Notes under the pieces: model-generated
Databases searched by the model: none
What the model was told of the DNA's origin: nothing
What the model saw: the letters and a program-made list of their open reading frames with translations, nothing else
Program-made: the position numbers and the translations under genes
Assembly (NCBI GenBank): GCA_021295785.1
Contig: JAGWBR010000005.1
Span: 1,874 to 65,873, forward strand
Direction of reading: 5' to 3'
DNA: 64,000 bases
From: Gemmatimonadota bacterium
GTDB lineage: Bacteria; Gemmatimonadota; Gemmatimonadetes; Palauibacterales; Palauibacteraceae
In this document: piece by piece, positions 8,672-17,601 of the stretch
Position numbering within the stretch: position 1 is the first letter of the stretch
How the letters are laid out: the number at the start of each line of letters is the position of its first letter

Positions 8672-9373
8672 CTACACGCGCATCCGCGTACAGAGCCTCA
8701 GGTGAAGCATGCGGTCGGGGCCGCCTTCCCTACCCACGAGGTGTCCACCGGCATCGCACCAGAGCACTTTGCGGACGGGAGGACACCATTCAGATGCAGG
8801 TGGCAACGGTTCCCCAGGCCTCGCATCGTGTGGTTGGAAACACGGTGGGGGTTGTTCGCTGGCCGCGAACAGGTCGCCGATGTATTCGTGTCCACCCAGC
8901 CGGGCGATGTTCAAGAGATAGGTCCGCGCGCGTTCATAATCGTGTGTCCGCAACGTCTCGAACACGCGGATGAACGCGGTCCTGCTCCCCGCATACGGTA
9001 CGCCCGGATCAACGTACCCGCTATCGCCGGCGGCCACGACCAGTGCGAGTCGCGCAGCCCTCTGCTGTGCCTCGTCCCCGTTGATGATGAGGTCCACCAA
9101 CCGGTCCTCCAACGACCTTAACTCCCCCGGCGAGTAGGAGTCGTAGACCTGTCGCAGCACGGCTGTGGTGGGCCCGACCCGGACACTCAAACTGTTGACT
9201 TGGATGTCCATCAACGCCCGTAGCGCCGCATCGGGCGTCGGTTCCTGCCATTCACCTGCAACCAGCACCATGCCGCGCTTGGGGGCTGCCTGTCGTTCCC
9301 GTTCGTCCTCCTGGGCTCCGATTCCGACCGGCAGCAGAGCAGCGACCGGCAGAAAAAGCATGATCCTCTTCAT
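8672..9373 (-). CDS. Secreted protein of unknown function
   Basis: 233 residues. A clear signal peptide is present (MKRIMLFLPVAALLPVGIGA, cleavage after GIGA or AQE), and the start is preceded by AAAGGAGGAG. The mature part is charged and alpha-helical in appearance (SPGELRSLEDRLVDLIING, then AQQRAARLALVVAAG). Four Cys in the last third (CFQPHD, EWCPPV, LWCDAG, HLRLC) could form disulfides in the periplasm. I do not recognise a family. It lies directly downstream of the linker-protein gene on the same strand, with a 33-bp gap, so the two may be cotranscribed. Confidence 0.65.
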   Translation of the reverse strand: MKRIMLFLPVAALLPVGIGAQEDERERQAAPKRGMVLVAGEWQEPTPDAALRALMDIQVNSLSVRVGPTTAVLRQVYDSYSPGELRSLEDRLVDLIINGDEAQQRAARLALVVAAGDSGYVDPGVPYAGSRTAFIRVFETLRTHDYERARTYLLNIARLGGHEYIGDLFAASEQPPPCFQPHDARPGEPLPPASEWCPPVRKVLWCDAGGHLVGREGGPDRMLHLRLCTRMRV

Positions 9374-9406
9374 ATTCTCCTCCTTTCGGTGGACATGGGC
9401 CTGGAA

Positions 9407-10978
9407 CTAGGGACAGCTGTGCTGCCCACCAGGATGGTCCAAGATACCCGGATACCCGTTACGCCAGCTACCGTTGCCGATGTAATGGAAGGCCGATCCC
9501 CCCGAGTAGGCGCTTGCGCGGAAACCCGAGGTCTGCAACGGCCCATTATGGAATGTATCCCATATCGCCTGCGCATCGTCGGTAACGCCGTCTTCTGAAT
9601 CACCGGTGATGGCCTCGATCTGGCCCGCCGCAGCCCTACCCTTGGGGCTGTTCGTCAGGCAGTCATTGATTCCGTCCTCGTGTTCCCGCTCATGGGAGAT
9701 AATATCCCCCTTGAACGAATCCATGGCCTCTATCGTCTGACACGCAACGTTCACCTTGTAGTAGTTCGCGGCGGCGGTGAGGGAGTCCGAGCGCGGTGAG
9801 CAGGTGCCCCGTGCCCCGGAATACTGCGGCCCGTAGGTGGAGTAGTCCACGTTGATCCAGATCTCGGTGTTGGGTGAAGGTGCCCGGTCCATGTAGTACC
9901 GGCCCTCCCACGGCCCGCCGCCTTCGGTGGCCGAAGGTACCCGACTTGGCGTAGATGCATCTGGCAGGTAGTAGTATCCCAAAACCCGGAGTGACGGGTT
10001 GTAGACCCAACCTGCATGCACCGGTTGAAACCTCCAGTCGGAACGGGGCCGGACCGTGATGGCCTGAAGGTCGCTGGAACCCTCCACCGACACGGTCACT
10101 ATGACGTTCTCCACCGACGACCCACCCCACTCGACCATTCCAATCCCCGACGCGCTTGCGCCCAGGGTGGACGACCAGGAGAAGTTGAGGTAGTCCGTGT
10201 CTATCTTGCTGTCGCCGGTCGAGGCGTCCACTGTGCAACCGCCGTAACTGCCGCGCGTGACCGACGTGTCGCAGGAGAGAGAAAGGGTGACCTGGTGCGG
10301 ATCGCTGTCGTCGTCCCCATCACCACCACCACCACCGGGGCCACCACCACCGCTGCCCGGGCCACCGGGGCCACCGCCGCCGTCACCACCGCCGTCACCG
10401 CCGCCGTCACCACCGCCGTCACCGCCGCCGTCACCACCGCCGTCACCACCGCCGTCACCGTCATCGTCGTCAGCCTCGCACTGGCCTTCATCGTTCTCGG
10501 CCTCCCCGTCTGGGCAGGCGCAGTCGTCAGCGACGGAAGCACCGTTCTGACATGCTTCGACCGTGACCCCTTCGATCTCGCCCCAATGGCAGCCGTCGTC
10601 CAGGCTGGCGCTACAGGGCGGACACAACGGACACCAAGCCGCAACTTCAGGACCCGCATCCCGGAAAGACTCCAAGGCCGACTCCCATTCCTCCGTAGTG
10701 GTCGGCTCCTCCGTAGTGGTCGGCTCCTCCGTAGTGGTCGGCGCTACCGGCGTATCGCGAGCGCAGGCCTGAAAGAGCGCAAGCGCGGCAACGAGCGCCA
10801 TGACGATCAACTCGGGAACGTGCCGAACCGGACCCACTCCCTTTTCCTTTGAGTCCCGGACCCTGCCGGGCCCGGCACCTGCCTCCGGCCCGCATCGTGT
10901 TCGCTCGCCCGTCATCGCCCACCTCCCAGGCACGCCCGCGCGTCTCAAGATATCCCAAGGATTCCTGCGATTTTTCAT
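9407..10978 (-). CDS. Lipoprotein with Gly/Asp-rich linker and metzincin-like motif
   Basis: A lipoprotein signal ends LALFQAC. It is followed by three TTTEEP repeats (DNA repeats 10692-10745), a Cys-rich segment, a long Gly/Asp linker of DGGG units (about 10318-10464), an Ig-like beta domain and a C-terminal domain. That last domain contains HEREHEDGIND, which fits HExxHxxGxxD, the zinc site of snapalysin-type metzincins. Two starts compete. ATG 10978 has GGGAGGAG 7 nt upstream but places 60-odd residues before the signal sequence. GTG 10837 has AAAGGA 7 nt upstream and puts the signal at the N-terminus (476 residues). I favour GTG 10837 biologically but report the longer frame. A protease role is a hypothesis. 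Confidence 0.65.
   Translation of the reverse strand: MKNRRNPWDILRRAGVPGRWAMTGERTRCGPEAGAGPGRVRDSKEKGVGPVRHVPELIVMALVAALALFQACARDTPVAPTTTEEPTTTEEPTTTEEWESALESFRDAGPEVAAWCPLCPPCSASLDDGCHWGEIEGVTVEACQNGASVADDCACPDGEAENDEGQCEADDDDGDGGGDGGGDGGGDGGGDGGGDGGGDGGGGPGGPGSGGGGPGGGGGDGDDDSDPHQVTLSLSCDTSVTRGSYGGCTVDASTGDSKIDTDYLNFSWSSTLGASASGIGMVEWGGSSVENVIVTVSVEGSSDLQAITVRPRSDWRFQPVHAGWVYNPSLRVLGYYYLPDASTPSRVPSATEGGGPWEGRYYMDRAPSPNTEIWINVDYSTYGPQYSGARGTCSPRSDSLTAAANYYKVNVACQTIEAMDSFKGDIISHEREHEDGINDCLTNSPKGRAAAGQIEAITGDSEDGVTDDAQAIWDTFHNGPLQTSGFRASAYSGGSAFHYIGNGSWRNGYPGILDHPGGQHSCP
10318..10464. repeat. Low-complexity repeat coding for Gly/Asp linker
   Basis: Repeating CCGTCACCACCG-type units, read on the minus strand as DGGG units followed by GGPGG. 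The near-exact short repeats would be prone to slippage, so linker length probably varies between strains. Confidence 0.85.
10692..10745. repeat. Three tandem 18-bp repeats
   Basis: The unit TCCGTAGTGGTCGGCTCC occurs at 10692-10709 and 10710-10727, with a copy differing in its last bases at 10728-10745. On the minus strand it encodes TTTEEP repeats just after the lipoprotein cysteine, a flexible Thr/Glu-rich spacer. Confidence 0.9.
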
Positions 10979-11060
10979 CGTGTTGCTCCTCCCGATTCAG
11001 GGTTTCGGTGCGAGTTCAAGCGTCCGAACGATGTCACTCCTCGTTTCCAAGGTCGCGTCC

Positions 11061-11090
11061 ATGATATCATGATGTGTTGTAAGTTGTCCA
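11061..11090 (-). promoter_or_regulatory. Possible sigma70-type promoter of the linker lipoprotein gene
   Basis: On the minus strand TGGACA (11090-11085) and TATCAT (11066-11061) are separated by 18 nt. The -10 overlaps the palindrome CATGATATCATG, which could be an operator. The region 10979-11235 holds no gene. Confidence 0.4.
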
Positions 11091-11235
11091 GCGACAATCA
11101 AGATGATAACGTTGCGACAAATCAAGGTGAGAATGAGAGGTCGCGACGTAACGAGTGCAAGGGACGCACCGACCGAGCCCGATGCATCTGGGTGTCGTCC
11201 AGGTGGAAACAGACCGAACCGTCGTCCGATTAGCG

Positions 11236-12534
11236 CTAGCCGTGCCTGATCCAGCGCACCACTTCGGGCAGGTTTGCCTTCTGTCCCTTCATCAGAATCC
11301 CCACGCGGAAAATGCGACCCGCCAGCCAGGCCATGCCGGCCACCCCGCCCACCAGCAGAACGAGGGCGACGACCCATTCCCATGCGGGCACTTCAGACAA
11401 TAACAGCCGGGCGGTCATTACAAGCGGACTGAAGAACGGAATCAGAGACATCACCACCGCCCAGGTCGCCCCCGGATTCACGATCACGCCTTGAATCGCC
11501 ATGAACGGCAACACAATCAGCATTATGATGGGAAGCATTACCTGCCCGGCGTCGGCCTCGGTGCTGACCGTGGCGCCGGCCCCGGCGAACATCCCGGCGT
11601 AGAGCAGGTACCCCAGCACGAGCATTACCAGCGAGATCCCCAAATCGAACCAGGGCAGATCCATCGCGGCCAGGTCAACACCCGCCTGCCGCATCTGCTC
11701 AAACAGGCCCAGCCCCGCCATCGTCAGCACCCCAGCGCCCAACAGGGCAGCCCAGATCGCCATCTGCACCAACCCGACGCCGCCGACCCCGACGATCTTG
11801 CCCATCATCAACTCGGCCGGACGGAGAGACGACACGATCACCTCAACGATGTTCGATTGTTTTTCTTCGAGCACGGCCCGGACGATCATCTGCCCGTAAA
11901 GAATCAGAATCATGTAGAACAGGGTAGCGATCCCGATACTCAGGCCCTGGAACACATCCTGTGACTGGGCGCGCCCCGATTCCGACACGTTCAAGACGTC
12001 AAGTGTACCGGAGCGCAAAAGGGCTCGGGCTTCCTGTTCCTGCACGTCCGTATAGGAAAGAAGCCCTCGCAGCACTGCCCTGTCCAGAGCGCCTCCGATC
12101 TGCCTCGTGGTGCCGCCCTGTACGTTGTCGCGGGCCAACAGATCGACCTGCACCGGCCCGGTGACACCTTCCTGCGGGGCCTCCATCCGGGGCACGAACA
12201 GCAGGTAGTCCCAGTCGCTGGCGGTGAACCGTTCGTTCAGGGTCAGGCCCGACAAGCCGTCCAGGTCGGGTGCCGCCCGGGCCACGATCGAATCGAGCAG
12301 CAGCTCCTCAACCAGCAAGCCCTCCAGCAGATCGTCTTCTCCGACCACCCCGATGGATCGCTCGGCGGCATCGCTGCTGTTCAATGACGAGGCCATGAGG
12401 AGGCCGCTCAAGATCATGATCCCGACCAGGAGGATCGGTGCGCCGAGGGTCCCGATCAGGAACCACTTGGTCCTGACCCGCTGCATGAGTTCCCGGCGCG
12501 CAACCGCCATGGTCTTGGCGCTGAACGGGTTCAT
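11236..12534 (-). CDS. ABC-2 type exporter permease, NatB-like
   Basis: 432 residues. A first TM (FLIGTLGAPILLVGIMIL, about 26-43) is followed by an extracytoplasmic domain of about 130 residues and then five or six TMs. The motif EEKQSNIVEVIVSSLRP just after the second TM is the hallmark of NatB/ABC-2 permeases. This system extrudes Na+ in Bacillus; other members export drugs or are uncharacterised. The start ATG at 12534 overlaps the end of the ATPase gene (stop at 12531-12533), indicating coupled translation with NatA. Confidence 0.9.
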   Translation of the reverse strand: MNPFSAKTMAVARRELMQRVRTKWFLIGTLGAPILLVGIMILSGLLMASSLNSSDAAERSIGVVGEDDLLEGLLVEELLLDSIVARAAPDLDGLSGLTLNERFTASDWDYLLFVPRMEAPQEGVTGPVQVDLLARDNVQGGTTRQIGGALDRAVLRGLLSYTDVQEQEARALLRSGTLDVLNVSESGRAQSQDVFQGLSIGIATLFYMILILYGQMIVRAVLEEKQSNIVEVIVSSLRPAELMMGKIVGVGGVGLVQMAIWAALLGAGVLTMAGLGLFEQMRQAGVDLAAMDLPWFDLGISLVMLVLGYLLYAGMFAGAGATVSTEADAGQVMLPIIMLIVLPFMAIQGVIVNPGATWAVVMSLIPFFSPLVMTARLLLSEVPAWEWVVALVLLVGGVAGMAWLAGRIFRVGILMKGQKANLPEVVRWIRHG

Positions 12535-13508
12535 CTCGGAGCCCCCGCTTCATCTTCCGATTCGTCTTCCGCGGACAAGCCGACTTCGGTCGCTTTCTCA
12601 ATGAAGATTTGCCGCAGGCTGGGGTTTATGATCTCAAAACGCGAAAGCCGCACACCCTGCTCCACTGCCCGGCGCAGCAGGTCCTGGGCGTCGGCGCCTT
12701 CTTCCAGGCGGATTTCGGCGTAATGCCCCTGATCCGCCACCCGCTGGACCAGGCCGGGAGCCCTGAGGAACGTGCCATCGCCCTCGTACTGCACTGCCAC
12801 GTCCCGTTGACCCTGGGCGGCCTTTACGTCGGCCACGCGCCCGTCCAGGACCTTCCGCGAGCCGGCGATCATGCAAACCCGGTCGCACAGCCGCTCGGCG
12901 TCTTCGATCATGTGGGTGGAGAACAGCACCGTGGCACCAGCAGCCCGCCGCTCCCTGATCAGTTCCTTGAACATCTCTACGTTGAGCGGGTCAAGGCCGC
13001 TGAAGGGCTCGTCCAGAATCAACAACCGCGGTTCGTGCAGCAGGCACGACAGCATCTGGGCCTTTTGGGCCATTCCCTTCGACAGCGATTCGACCTTGTC
13101 GTCGGCGCGGTCCCCAAGCCCCACGCGGTCCAGCCCTTTGCGCGCGGCGGCCATCGCCAAGCGGCGGTCAACCCCCTTGAGAACAGCCAGGTAGGCCAAG
13201 TGCTCGGCCACCTTCATCTTCGCGTAGAGGCCGCGTTCTTCGGGGAGATATCCAATGTGCGGGCGGGCCCCGATCACGTCGCTCGACCCGAAGATCTCCA
13301 CCTCGCCCCTGTCCGGGGCGATGATGTCGAGGATCATTCGGATGGTGGTGGATTTGCCGGCGCCGTTGGGTCCGAGAAGACCGTAAACACTGCCCTCAGG
13401 GACTGCCAGATCGAGGTCCCGCACCGCGACCTTCTCGCCGTATGACTTGGAAACCGCGGAAAGGCGGATTGCAGGGTCGGTGCCGGTGGATGCGTTATTT
13501 GACGTGAT
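12531..13508 (-). CDS. ABC exporter ATPase, NatA-like
   Basis: Walker A LLGPNGAGKSTTIRMIL, signature LSKGMAQKAQML and Walker B LLILDEPFSGLDP, followed by FSTHMIEDAERLCDR. The C-terminal domain is typical of NatA/CcmA-like ATPases. It energises the permease encoded just downstream. The first NTG codon, GTG 13424, would delete the conserved N-terminal strand AIRLSAVSKSYGEKVA. The frame is open from a TGA upstream with no ATG/GTG/TTG before 13424. ATC at 13508 follows AAAGG with a 4-nt gap and is used here as a hypothetical start. The identity is certain; the start is not. Confidence 0.88.
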   Translation of the reverse strand: MTSNNASTGTDPAIRLSAVSKSYGEKVAVRDLDLAVPEGSVYGLLGPNGAGKSTTIRMILDIIAPDRGEVEIFGSSDVIGARPHIGYLPEERGLYAKMKVAEHLAYLAVLKGVDRRLAMAAARKGLDRVGLGDRADDKVESLSKGMAQKAQMLSCLLHEPRLLILDEPFSGLDPLNVEMFKELIRERRAAGATVLFSTHMIEDAERLCDRVCMIAGSRKVLDGRVADVKAAQGQRDVAVQYEGDGTFLRAPGLVQRVADQGHYAEIRLEEGADAQDLLRRAVEQGVRLSRFEIINPSLRQIFIEKATEVGLSAEDESEDEAGAPR

Positions 13509-13653
13509 AAGGCCTTTGCTGGAGGTCTCAACCGGGTATCAACACGCCCACCGTCCAAACGGGCGGTACCCCCGTTTGTTTCAAGCGGAACCCGCCGCCG
13601 AACGGCCGGGGGCGGCGGCAAATTAACAGGCTGTCATACCGGGAGGGCCCGAG

Positions 13654-13683
13654 TTGGTCAGGTGTCACTCAACAGGCTATATT
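13654..13683 (+). promoter_or_regulatory. Possible promoter of the AbrB-like gene
   Basis: TTGGTC (13654-13659) and TATATT (13678-13683) are separated by 18 nt, about 95 bp upstream of the ATG at 13778. The surrounding interval (13509-13777) has no other gene. Confidence 0.45.
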
Positions 13684-13777
13684 ATTATGCTACCCTAGTT
13701 CGATTGCGCTAAAGCATGAACCTCCGGCTTCGAGCCGGGATCTTCGCCTTTCCCTCCCACTTTCCACAGGAGCCGAT

Positions 13778-13975
13778 ATGGCAATCTTCCGCGTCACGAA
13801 AACAGAAGACCTGAAGGTGGGGAACGGCGGACGCATCACGATCCCCCAGAACGTGCGCGAGGAGATGAGGCTGGTTGACGGCGATGCGCTGAAGCTCAGG
13901 GTCGAGAAGGGCGCGGGCCGGTGCCAGATCACGATCTGGAAGAACGATTCGCGGTCTTCGGAGTATTCCGGCTAA
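13778..13975 (+). CDS. SpoVT/AbrB-fold DNA-binding protein, orphan
   Basis: 65 residues. VGNGGRITIPQNVREEMRL followed by GDALKLRVE is the swapped-hairpin AbrB/MazE fold, which binds DNA as a dimer. The AGGAG before the start (13770-13774) supports the ATG. MazE/VapB antitoxins have this fold, but no toxin gene lies on either side: downstream is the convergent menG. It is therefore more likely a stand-alone transcription regulator. Its stop overlaps the stop of menG by 4 bp (13972-13975). Confidence 0.85.
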   Translation: MAIFRVTKTEDLKVGNGGRITIPQNVREEMRLVDGDALKLRVEKGAGRCQITIWKNDSRSSEYSG

Positions 13976-14748
13976 GACCGAACTTCGGCGGTCGGCGCGG
14001 CCGCCCGCACAGCCGTGAAAATCGACATTCCCCCCAGCGCCAGTTGGCGTTTTTGGCACGTCTTGAACCCGGCCTCCACCAACATCTCCTGAAGTGGGCC
14101 CCATTCCGGAAAACGCCGGAGGGATTCCGGTATGTAGACGTAAGACTCGGCGTCGCGGTGCAGCAGCCAACCCGCAATCCGGGTTGTCAGTTCCAGGTGG
14201 GCGAAGCAGGCTGCCCTGAGAAAACGGCTTCGGGGCAAGCCAAAATCCAGCGCGGCCAACCTCCCTCCCGGCCGCAGACACCGGGCAATTTCCGCGAGAC
14301 TCCCGGGCAGGTCGGCGAAGTTGCGCAGACCGTACCCGATCAAGACCCTGTCGAAGTACCCATCCCGGAAGGGGAGCACGGCCGCGTCCGCACCCGCCCA
14401 GACAACCCCGGATTTCGGCGCGGTTAGCCCCGCCCCGCCCCGCCGCTGCCCGAGCGCCAGCATCGTCGGGGTCAGGTCGGCTGCCACTACCGCGGTGCCG
14501 TTTGTCAGCGCGGCGGCCCTGAAAGCAAGGTCGCCGGTGCCGGCTGCCAAGTCCAGAACCCGGTGGTCGGCCCGGATGCCCGCGGTGCGCACGAGTTTGC
14601 TCTTCCAGCGCCGGTGGAGCCCCAGAGACAACACATCGTTGGTCAGGTCGTAGCGCCCGGCAACGGCGGTAAACAGCTCCCGGACGTAGGCCCGTTTCTG
14701 TTTCGGGTTGTCGATTGCGCCGGAAACACGCCGGTTCAGCCGGGGCAA
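13972..14748 (-). CDS. menG: Demethylmenaquinone methyltransferase
   Basis: 258 residues, UbiE/MenG family. It transfers a methyl group from SAM to demethylmenaquinone in the last step of menaquinone synthesis. Visible motifs are YDLTNDVLSLGLHRRWK, the SAM loop VLDLAAGTGDLAF, IGYGLRNFADLPGSLAEI, LRPGGRLAALDFGLP and the C-terminal SIFTAVRA. All are diagnostic of UbiE/MenG. The start is TTG 14748. It runs in the same direction as trpE with a 21-bp gap. No ubiquinone genes are seen, so the menaquinone role is preferred. Confidence 0.92.
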   Translation of the reverse strand: MPRLNRRVSGAIDNPKQKRAYVRELFTAVAGRYDLTNDVLSLGLHRRWKSKLVRTAGIRADHRVLDLAAGTGDLAFRAAALTNGTAVVAADLTPTMLALGQRRGGAGLTAPKSGVVWAGADAAVLPFRDGYFDRVLIGYGLRNFADLPGSLAEIARCLRPGGRLAALDFGLPRSRFLRAACFAHLELTTRIAGWLLHRDAESYVYIPESLRRFPEWGPLQEMLVEAGFKTCQKRQLALGGMSIFTAVRAAAPTAEVRS

Positions 14749-14769
14749 AGTGCTATCCCAACAACCGTT

Positions 14770-16320
14770 CTAGCCGGGGGAATCCAGGGCGTCCATCAGG
14801 GCCCCGGCCTTGTGCCGGGTCTCCTCCCATTCGGTGCGTGGTCTTGAGTCGTAGACAATCCCCGCCCCGGCCTGCGCGTAGGCCGTTCCGCCCGTGACCA
14901 ACAGGGTCCGGATGACTATGGCCACGTCGAGGGTGCCGCCGCCGTAACCCACGTAGCCCGCAGCCCCGCCATACGGACCCCGTTTGGTGGGCTCCAGTTC
15001 GTCGATGATCTCCATCGCCCTGACCTTGGGAGCCCCGGTCAGCGTGCCGGCGGGGAAGCATGCCCTGAGGGCTTCCACCGCGGTGCGACCCGGCCGCAGC
15101 TGCCCGGTCACTTCGCTCACGATGTGCATGACGTGGCTGTAGCGCTCGATTTCCATGAACCGGGGAACCGACACGGTGCCGGGTGCCGCAACGCGCCCGA
15201 CATCGTTTCGCCCGAGGTCCACCAGCATCAGGTGTTCCGAGCGCTCCTTCTGGTCGGCCAGAAGATCGGCTTCGTTGGCGGCGTCCTCCCGCTGGTCGCG
15301 ACCCCGGGGTCGGGTTCCGGCGATGGGGCGCACGGTAACCTCTCCGTCGGCAACGCGGACCAGGGTCTCGGGGGACGATCCAATCAGCGCCATCCCGTCA
15401 AATTCAATCAAGAACAAATACGGCGAGGGGTTGCGGCGGCGCAGGGTCCGGTAAAGGCTCAAGACCGACTGCCTGACCGGTCCGCCCTGCCGCTGGGAAA
15501 CCACTACCTGGTACACGTCGCCCGCCGCGATGTAGTCACGGACCCTCCGCACCGCGCCTTCAAAGTCCTCGCGCGAGCGGTTGCCGGTAAACCGGGCTGC
15601 CCCGCCTTCCCGGTCCGCGCCGTCCGGGGCATCGGCGCGACCGGACCGGAGATCGTGAACCTGTTTCAGCCTGGCGGTCCAGACGGCCAGTCGGCGGGCG
15701 GCCTCCTCGTACGCTGGGTCGGGATTCCGCGCGGCCTCTTCGTCCACCTCGACCGCCGTGACCGCGATCGCCTTCGAGAAAAGGTTGTCGATGATCAGCG
15801 CGCAGTCGGTCATCATGAAACAGGCGTCGGGCAGGCCGATATCGTCGGGCGGGACCGACGGCAGATGTTCAACCTGCCTGACGCAGTCGTAGCCGAAATA
15901 ACCGACTGCTCCGCCCCAGAACCTGGGAAGTTCCTCGTCCGCAACGGGTGTGGACCGCCCGATCCAGGCCGAAAAGTCGGCAAACGGGTCGCTGACCGGC
16001 CGGGAGTTCCCCCAGCCCCCGTCCTGGGTCCACGTCTGAACATCCTTGCCCGCCAGCCGCCAGACCTCACGAGGCGCTGAACCCAGCATGCTGTATCTGG
16101 CCCAGCGCTCGCCCCCCTCGACGGACTCCAACAAGAACGCGAACCCTGACCCGGACCCGGGGCTGGGATCCGCGCCCTCTCCACCGGCGCCGGTCCGCAT
16201 TTTGGCGAAAGCCGTGACGGGAGTGTCCAAGTCGAACGGAAACTCGGTCCAGACGGGAATGACCACGCCCGGCCGGGCCGCCTTGCGAAAGGCGTCCAAC
16301 CCCGGACGCAGCTCAGCCAT
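14770..16320 (-). CDS. trpE: Anthranilate synthase component I
   Basis: 516 residues from ATG 16320 (MAELRPG). The same frame is open further upstream, but that part is antisense to the aminotransferase gene and is not coding. The N-terminal domain has FLLES, the tryptophan-feedback motif. The chorismate-binding domain has RPIAGTRPRG, LVDLGRNDVGRVA, ACFPAGTLTGAPKVRAMEII and YVGYGGGTLDVAIVIRTLL. It converts chorismate plus ammonia (from TrpG) to anthranilate. TrpG is not adjacent. PabB is the main alternative, but the motifs and length favour TrpE. Confidence 0.88.
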   Translation of the reverse strand: MAELRPGLDAFRKAARPGVVIPVWTEFPFDLDTPVTAFAKMRTGAGGEGADPSPGSGSGFAFLLESVEGGERWARYSMLGSAPREVWRLAGKDVQTWTQDGGWGNSRPVSDPFADFSAWIGRSTPVADEELPRFWGGAVGYFGYDCVRQVEHLPSVPPDDIGLPDACFMMTDCALIIDNLFSKAIAVTAVEVDEEAARNPDPAYEEAARRLAVWTARLKQVHDLRSGRADAPDGADREGGAARFTGNRSREDFEGAVRRVRDYIAAGDVYQVVVSQRQGGPVRQSVLSLYRTLRRRNPSPYLFLIEFDGMALIGSSPETLVRVADGEVTVRPIAGTRPRGRDQREDAANEADLLADQKERSEHLMLVDLGRNDVGRVAAPGTVSVPRFMEIERYSHVMHIVSEVTGQLRPGRTAVEALRACFPAGTLTGAPKVRAMEIIDELEPTKRGPYGGAAGYVGYGGGTLDVAIVIRTLLVTGGTAYAQAGAGIVYDSRPRTEWEETRHKAGALMDALDSPG

Positions 16321-16365
16321 CAAAAGGGGGCCTGTTGGTGGACGGCCGCAAGAAAAAACGGTACG

Positions 16366-17601
16366 TTGAAGGGCATGAATACCGCACAATATATTTCCCA
16401 GGTTGATCGCTGGAGTGCCCACAACTATCACCCCCTGCCCGTAGTCCTGGAGCGCGGCGAGGGTCCGTGGGTATGGGACGTTGAGGGGCACCGACTGCTG
16501 GACATGCTCAGTGCCTATTCCGCCGTCAACCAGGGTCACCGCCACCCCCGCATCATCGCGGCCCTGGAGCGGCAGGCGGCACGGCTCACGCTGACTTCCA
16601 GAGCGTTCCATAACGACCAGATGGGGGTGTTCCTGGAGCAGCTGTGCAGTGTGACCGGATTCGATCGCGCGCTGCCCATGAACACCGGTGCCGAGGCCGT
16701 GGAAACCGCGATCAAGGCGGCCCGCAAGTGGGGGTACGAGGTCAGGGGAGTGCCGGCCGGGCAGGCGGAGATCATCGTCTGCGAGCATAACTTTCACGGG
16801 CGCACCACCACGATTGTGGGTTTTTCGTCTGATCCGCGGGCCCGCGGCGGGTTTGGACCGTTCGCGCCCGGGTTCGCGAGCGTGCCCTACGGCGACTCCG
16901 GTGCGCTTGAGGCGGCCATCACGCCCAACACCGTCGGGTTCCTGGTGGAGCCGATCCAGGGCGAGGCCGGCGTAGTGGTACCGCCGCCCGGTTACCTGGC
17001 GCGTTGCATGGAGATTTGCCGGGACCACGGGATCCTGCTCATCAACGATGAAATCCAGACCGGTCTGGGCCGTACCGGGAGGCTGTTTTGCGGCGATTGG
17101 GACGGCGGCCGGGGGGACATCATGATTGTCGGGAAGGCCCTGGGCGGGGGAGTGTTCCCCGTCTCCGGAATTCTGTCCGGTTCCGAAGTGATGGACGTGT
17201 TTCGCCCGGGCGACCACGGATCGACCTTCGGCGGCAATCCGCTGGCCGCGGCAGTGGGCCGGGCCGCGTTGGATGTTATTGTCGAAGAAGACCTGCCCGC
17301 CCGGTCGGAACAGCTCGGCGGGTGGTTTCGTGACACCCTCCGGGCCGCCGGCTCGCCTTTCGTGGAAGAGGTCCGGGGGCGGGGGCTCATGGTCGGGGTC
17401 GTGATCAAACGGGAGTCAGGCCCGGCCCGGCCGTTCTGCGAAGCCCTGTTTGAACAGGGGATCCTCGCCAAGGAGACCCACGAGCAGGTGATTCGCTTTT
17501 CTCCGCCCCTGGTGATTGAGCGCTCGGACTTGGAATGGGCGGTGGAGCAGATTGCAGACGTGCTCAACAACCCCGCCCTTGCCCGGGGGGCGGCTGCTTG
17601 A
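16366..17601 (+). CDS. rocD: Ornithine--oxo-acid aminotransferase
   Basis: 411 residues, class III PLP aminotransferase of the RocD type, converting ornithine plus 2-oxoglutarate to glutamate semialdehyde. Family motifs are YSAVNQGHRHPRIIAAL, PMNTGAEAVETAIKAARKWG, HNFHGRT, EPIQGEAGV, NDEIQTGLGRTG and the PLP lysine in VGKALGGG. The start may be TTG 16366 or, more typically, ATG 16375. It diverges from trpE. Its last bases overlap the start of the DUF2723 gene (TTGA at 17598-17601). Confidence 0.93.
   Translation: MKGMNTAQYISQVDRWSAHNYHPLPVVLERGEGPWVWDVEGHRLLDMLSAYSAVNQGHRHPRIIAALERQAARLTLTSRAFHNDQMGVFLEQLCSVTGFDRALPMNTGAEAVETAIKAARKWGYEVRGVPAGQAEIIVCEHNFHGRTTTIVGFSSDPRARGGFGPFAPGFASVPYGDSGALEAAITPNTVGFLVEPIQGEAGVVVPPPGYLARCMEICRDHGILLINDEIQTGLGRTGRLFCGDWDGGRGDIMIVGKALGGGVFPVSGILSGSEVMDVFRPGDHGSTFGGNPLAAAVGRAALDVIVEEDLPARSEQLGGWFRDTLRAAGSPFVEEVRGRGLMVGVVIKRESGPARPFCEALFEQGILAKETHEQVIRFSPPLVIERSDLEWAVEQIADVLNNPALARGAAA

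Noticed and set aside
13778..13975. AbrB-like gene as antitoxin of a toxin-antitoxin pair
   Set aside because: No toxin-like frame lies next to it; the downstream neighbour is menG on the opposite strand.
15124..16080. Plus-strand frame of 318 codons
   Set aside because: Antisense to trpE, which has all chorismate-enzyme motifs.
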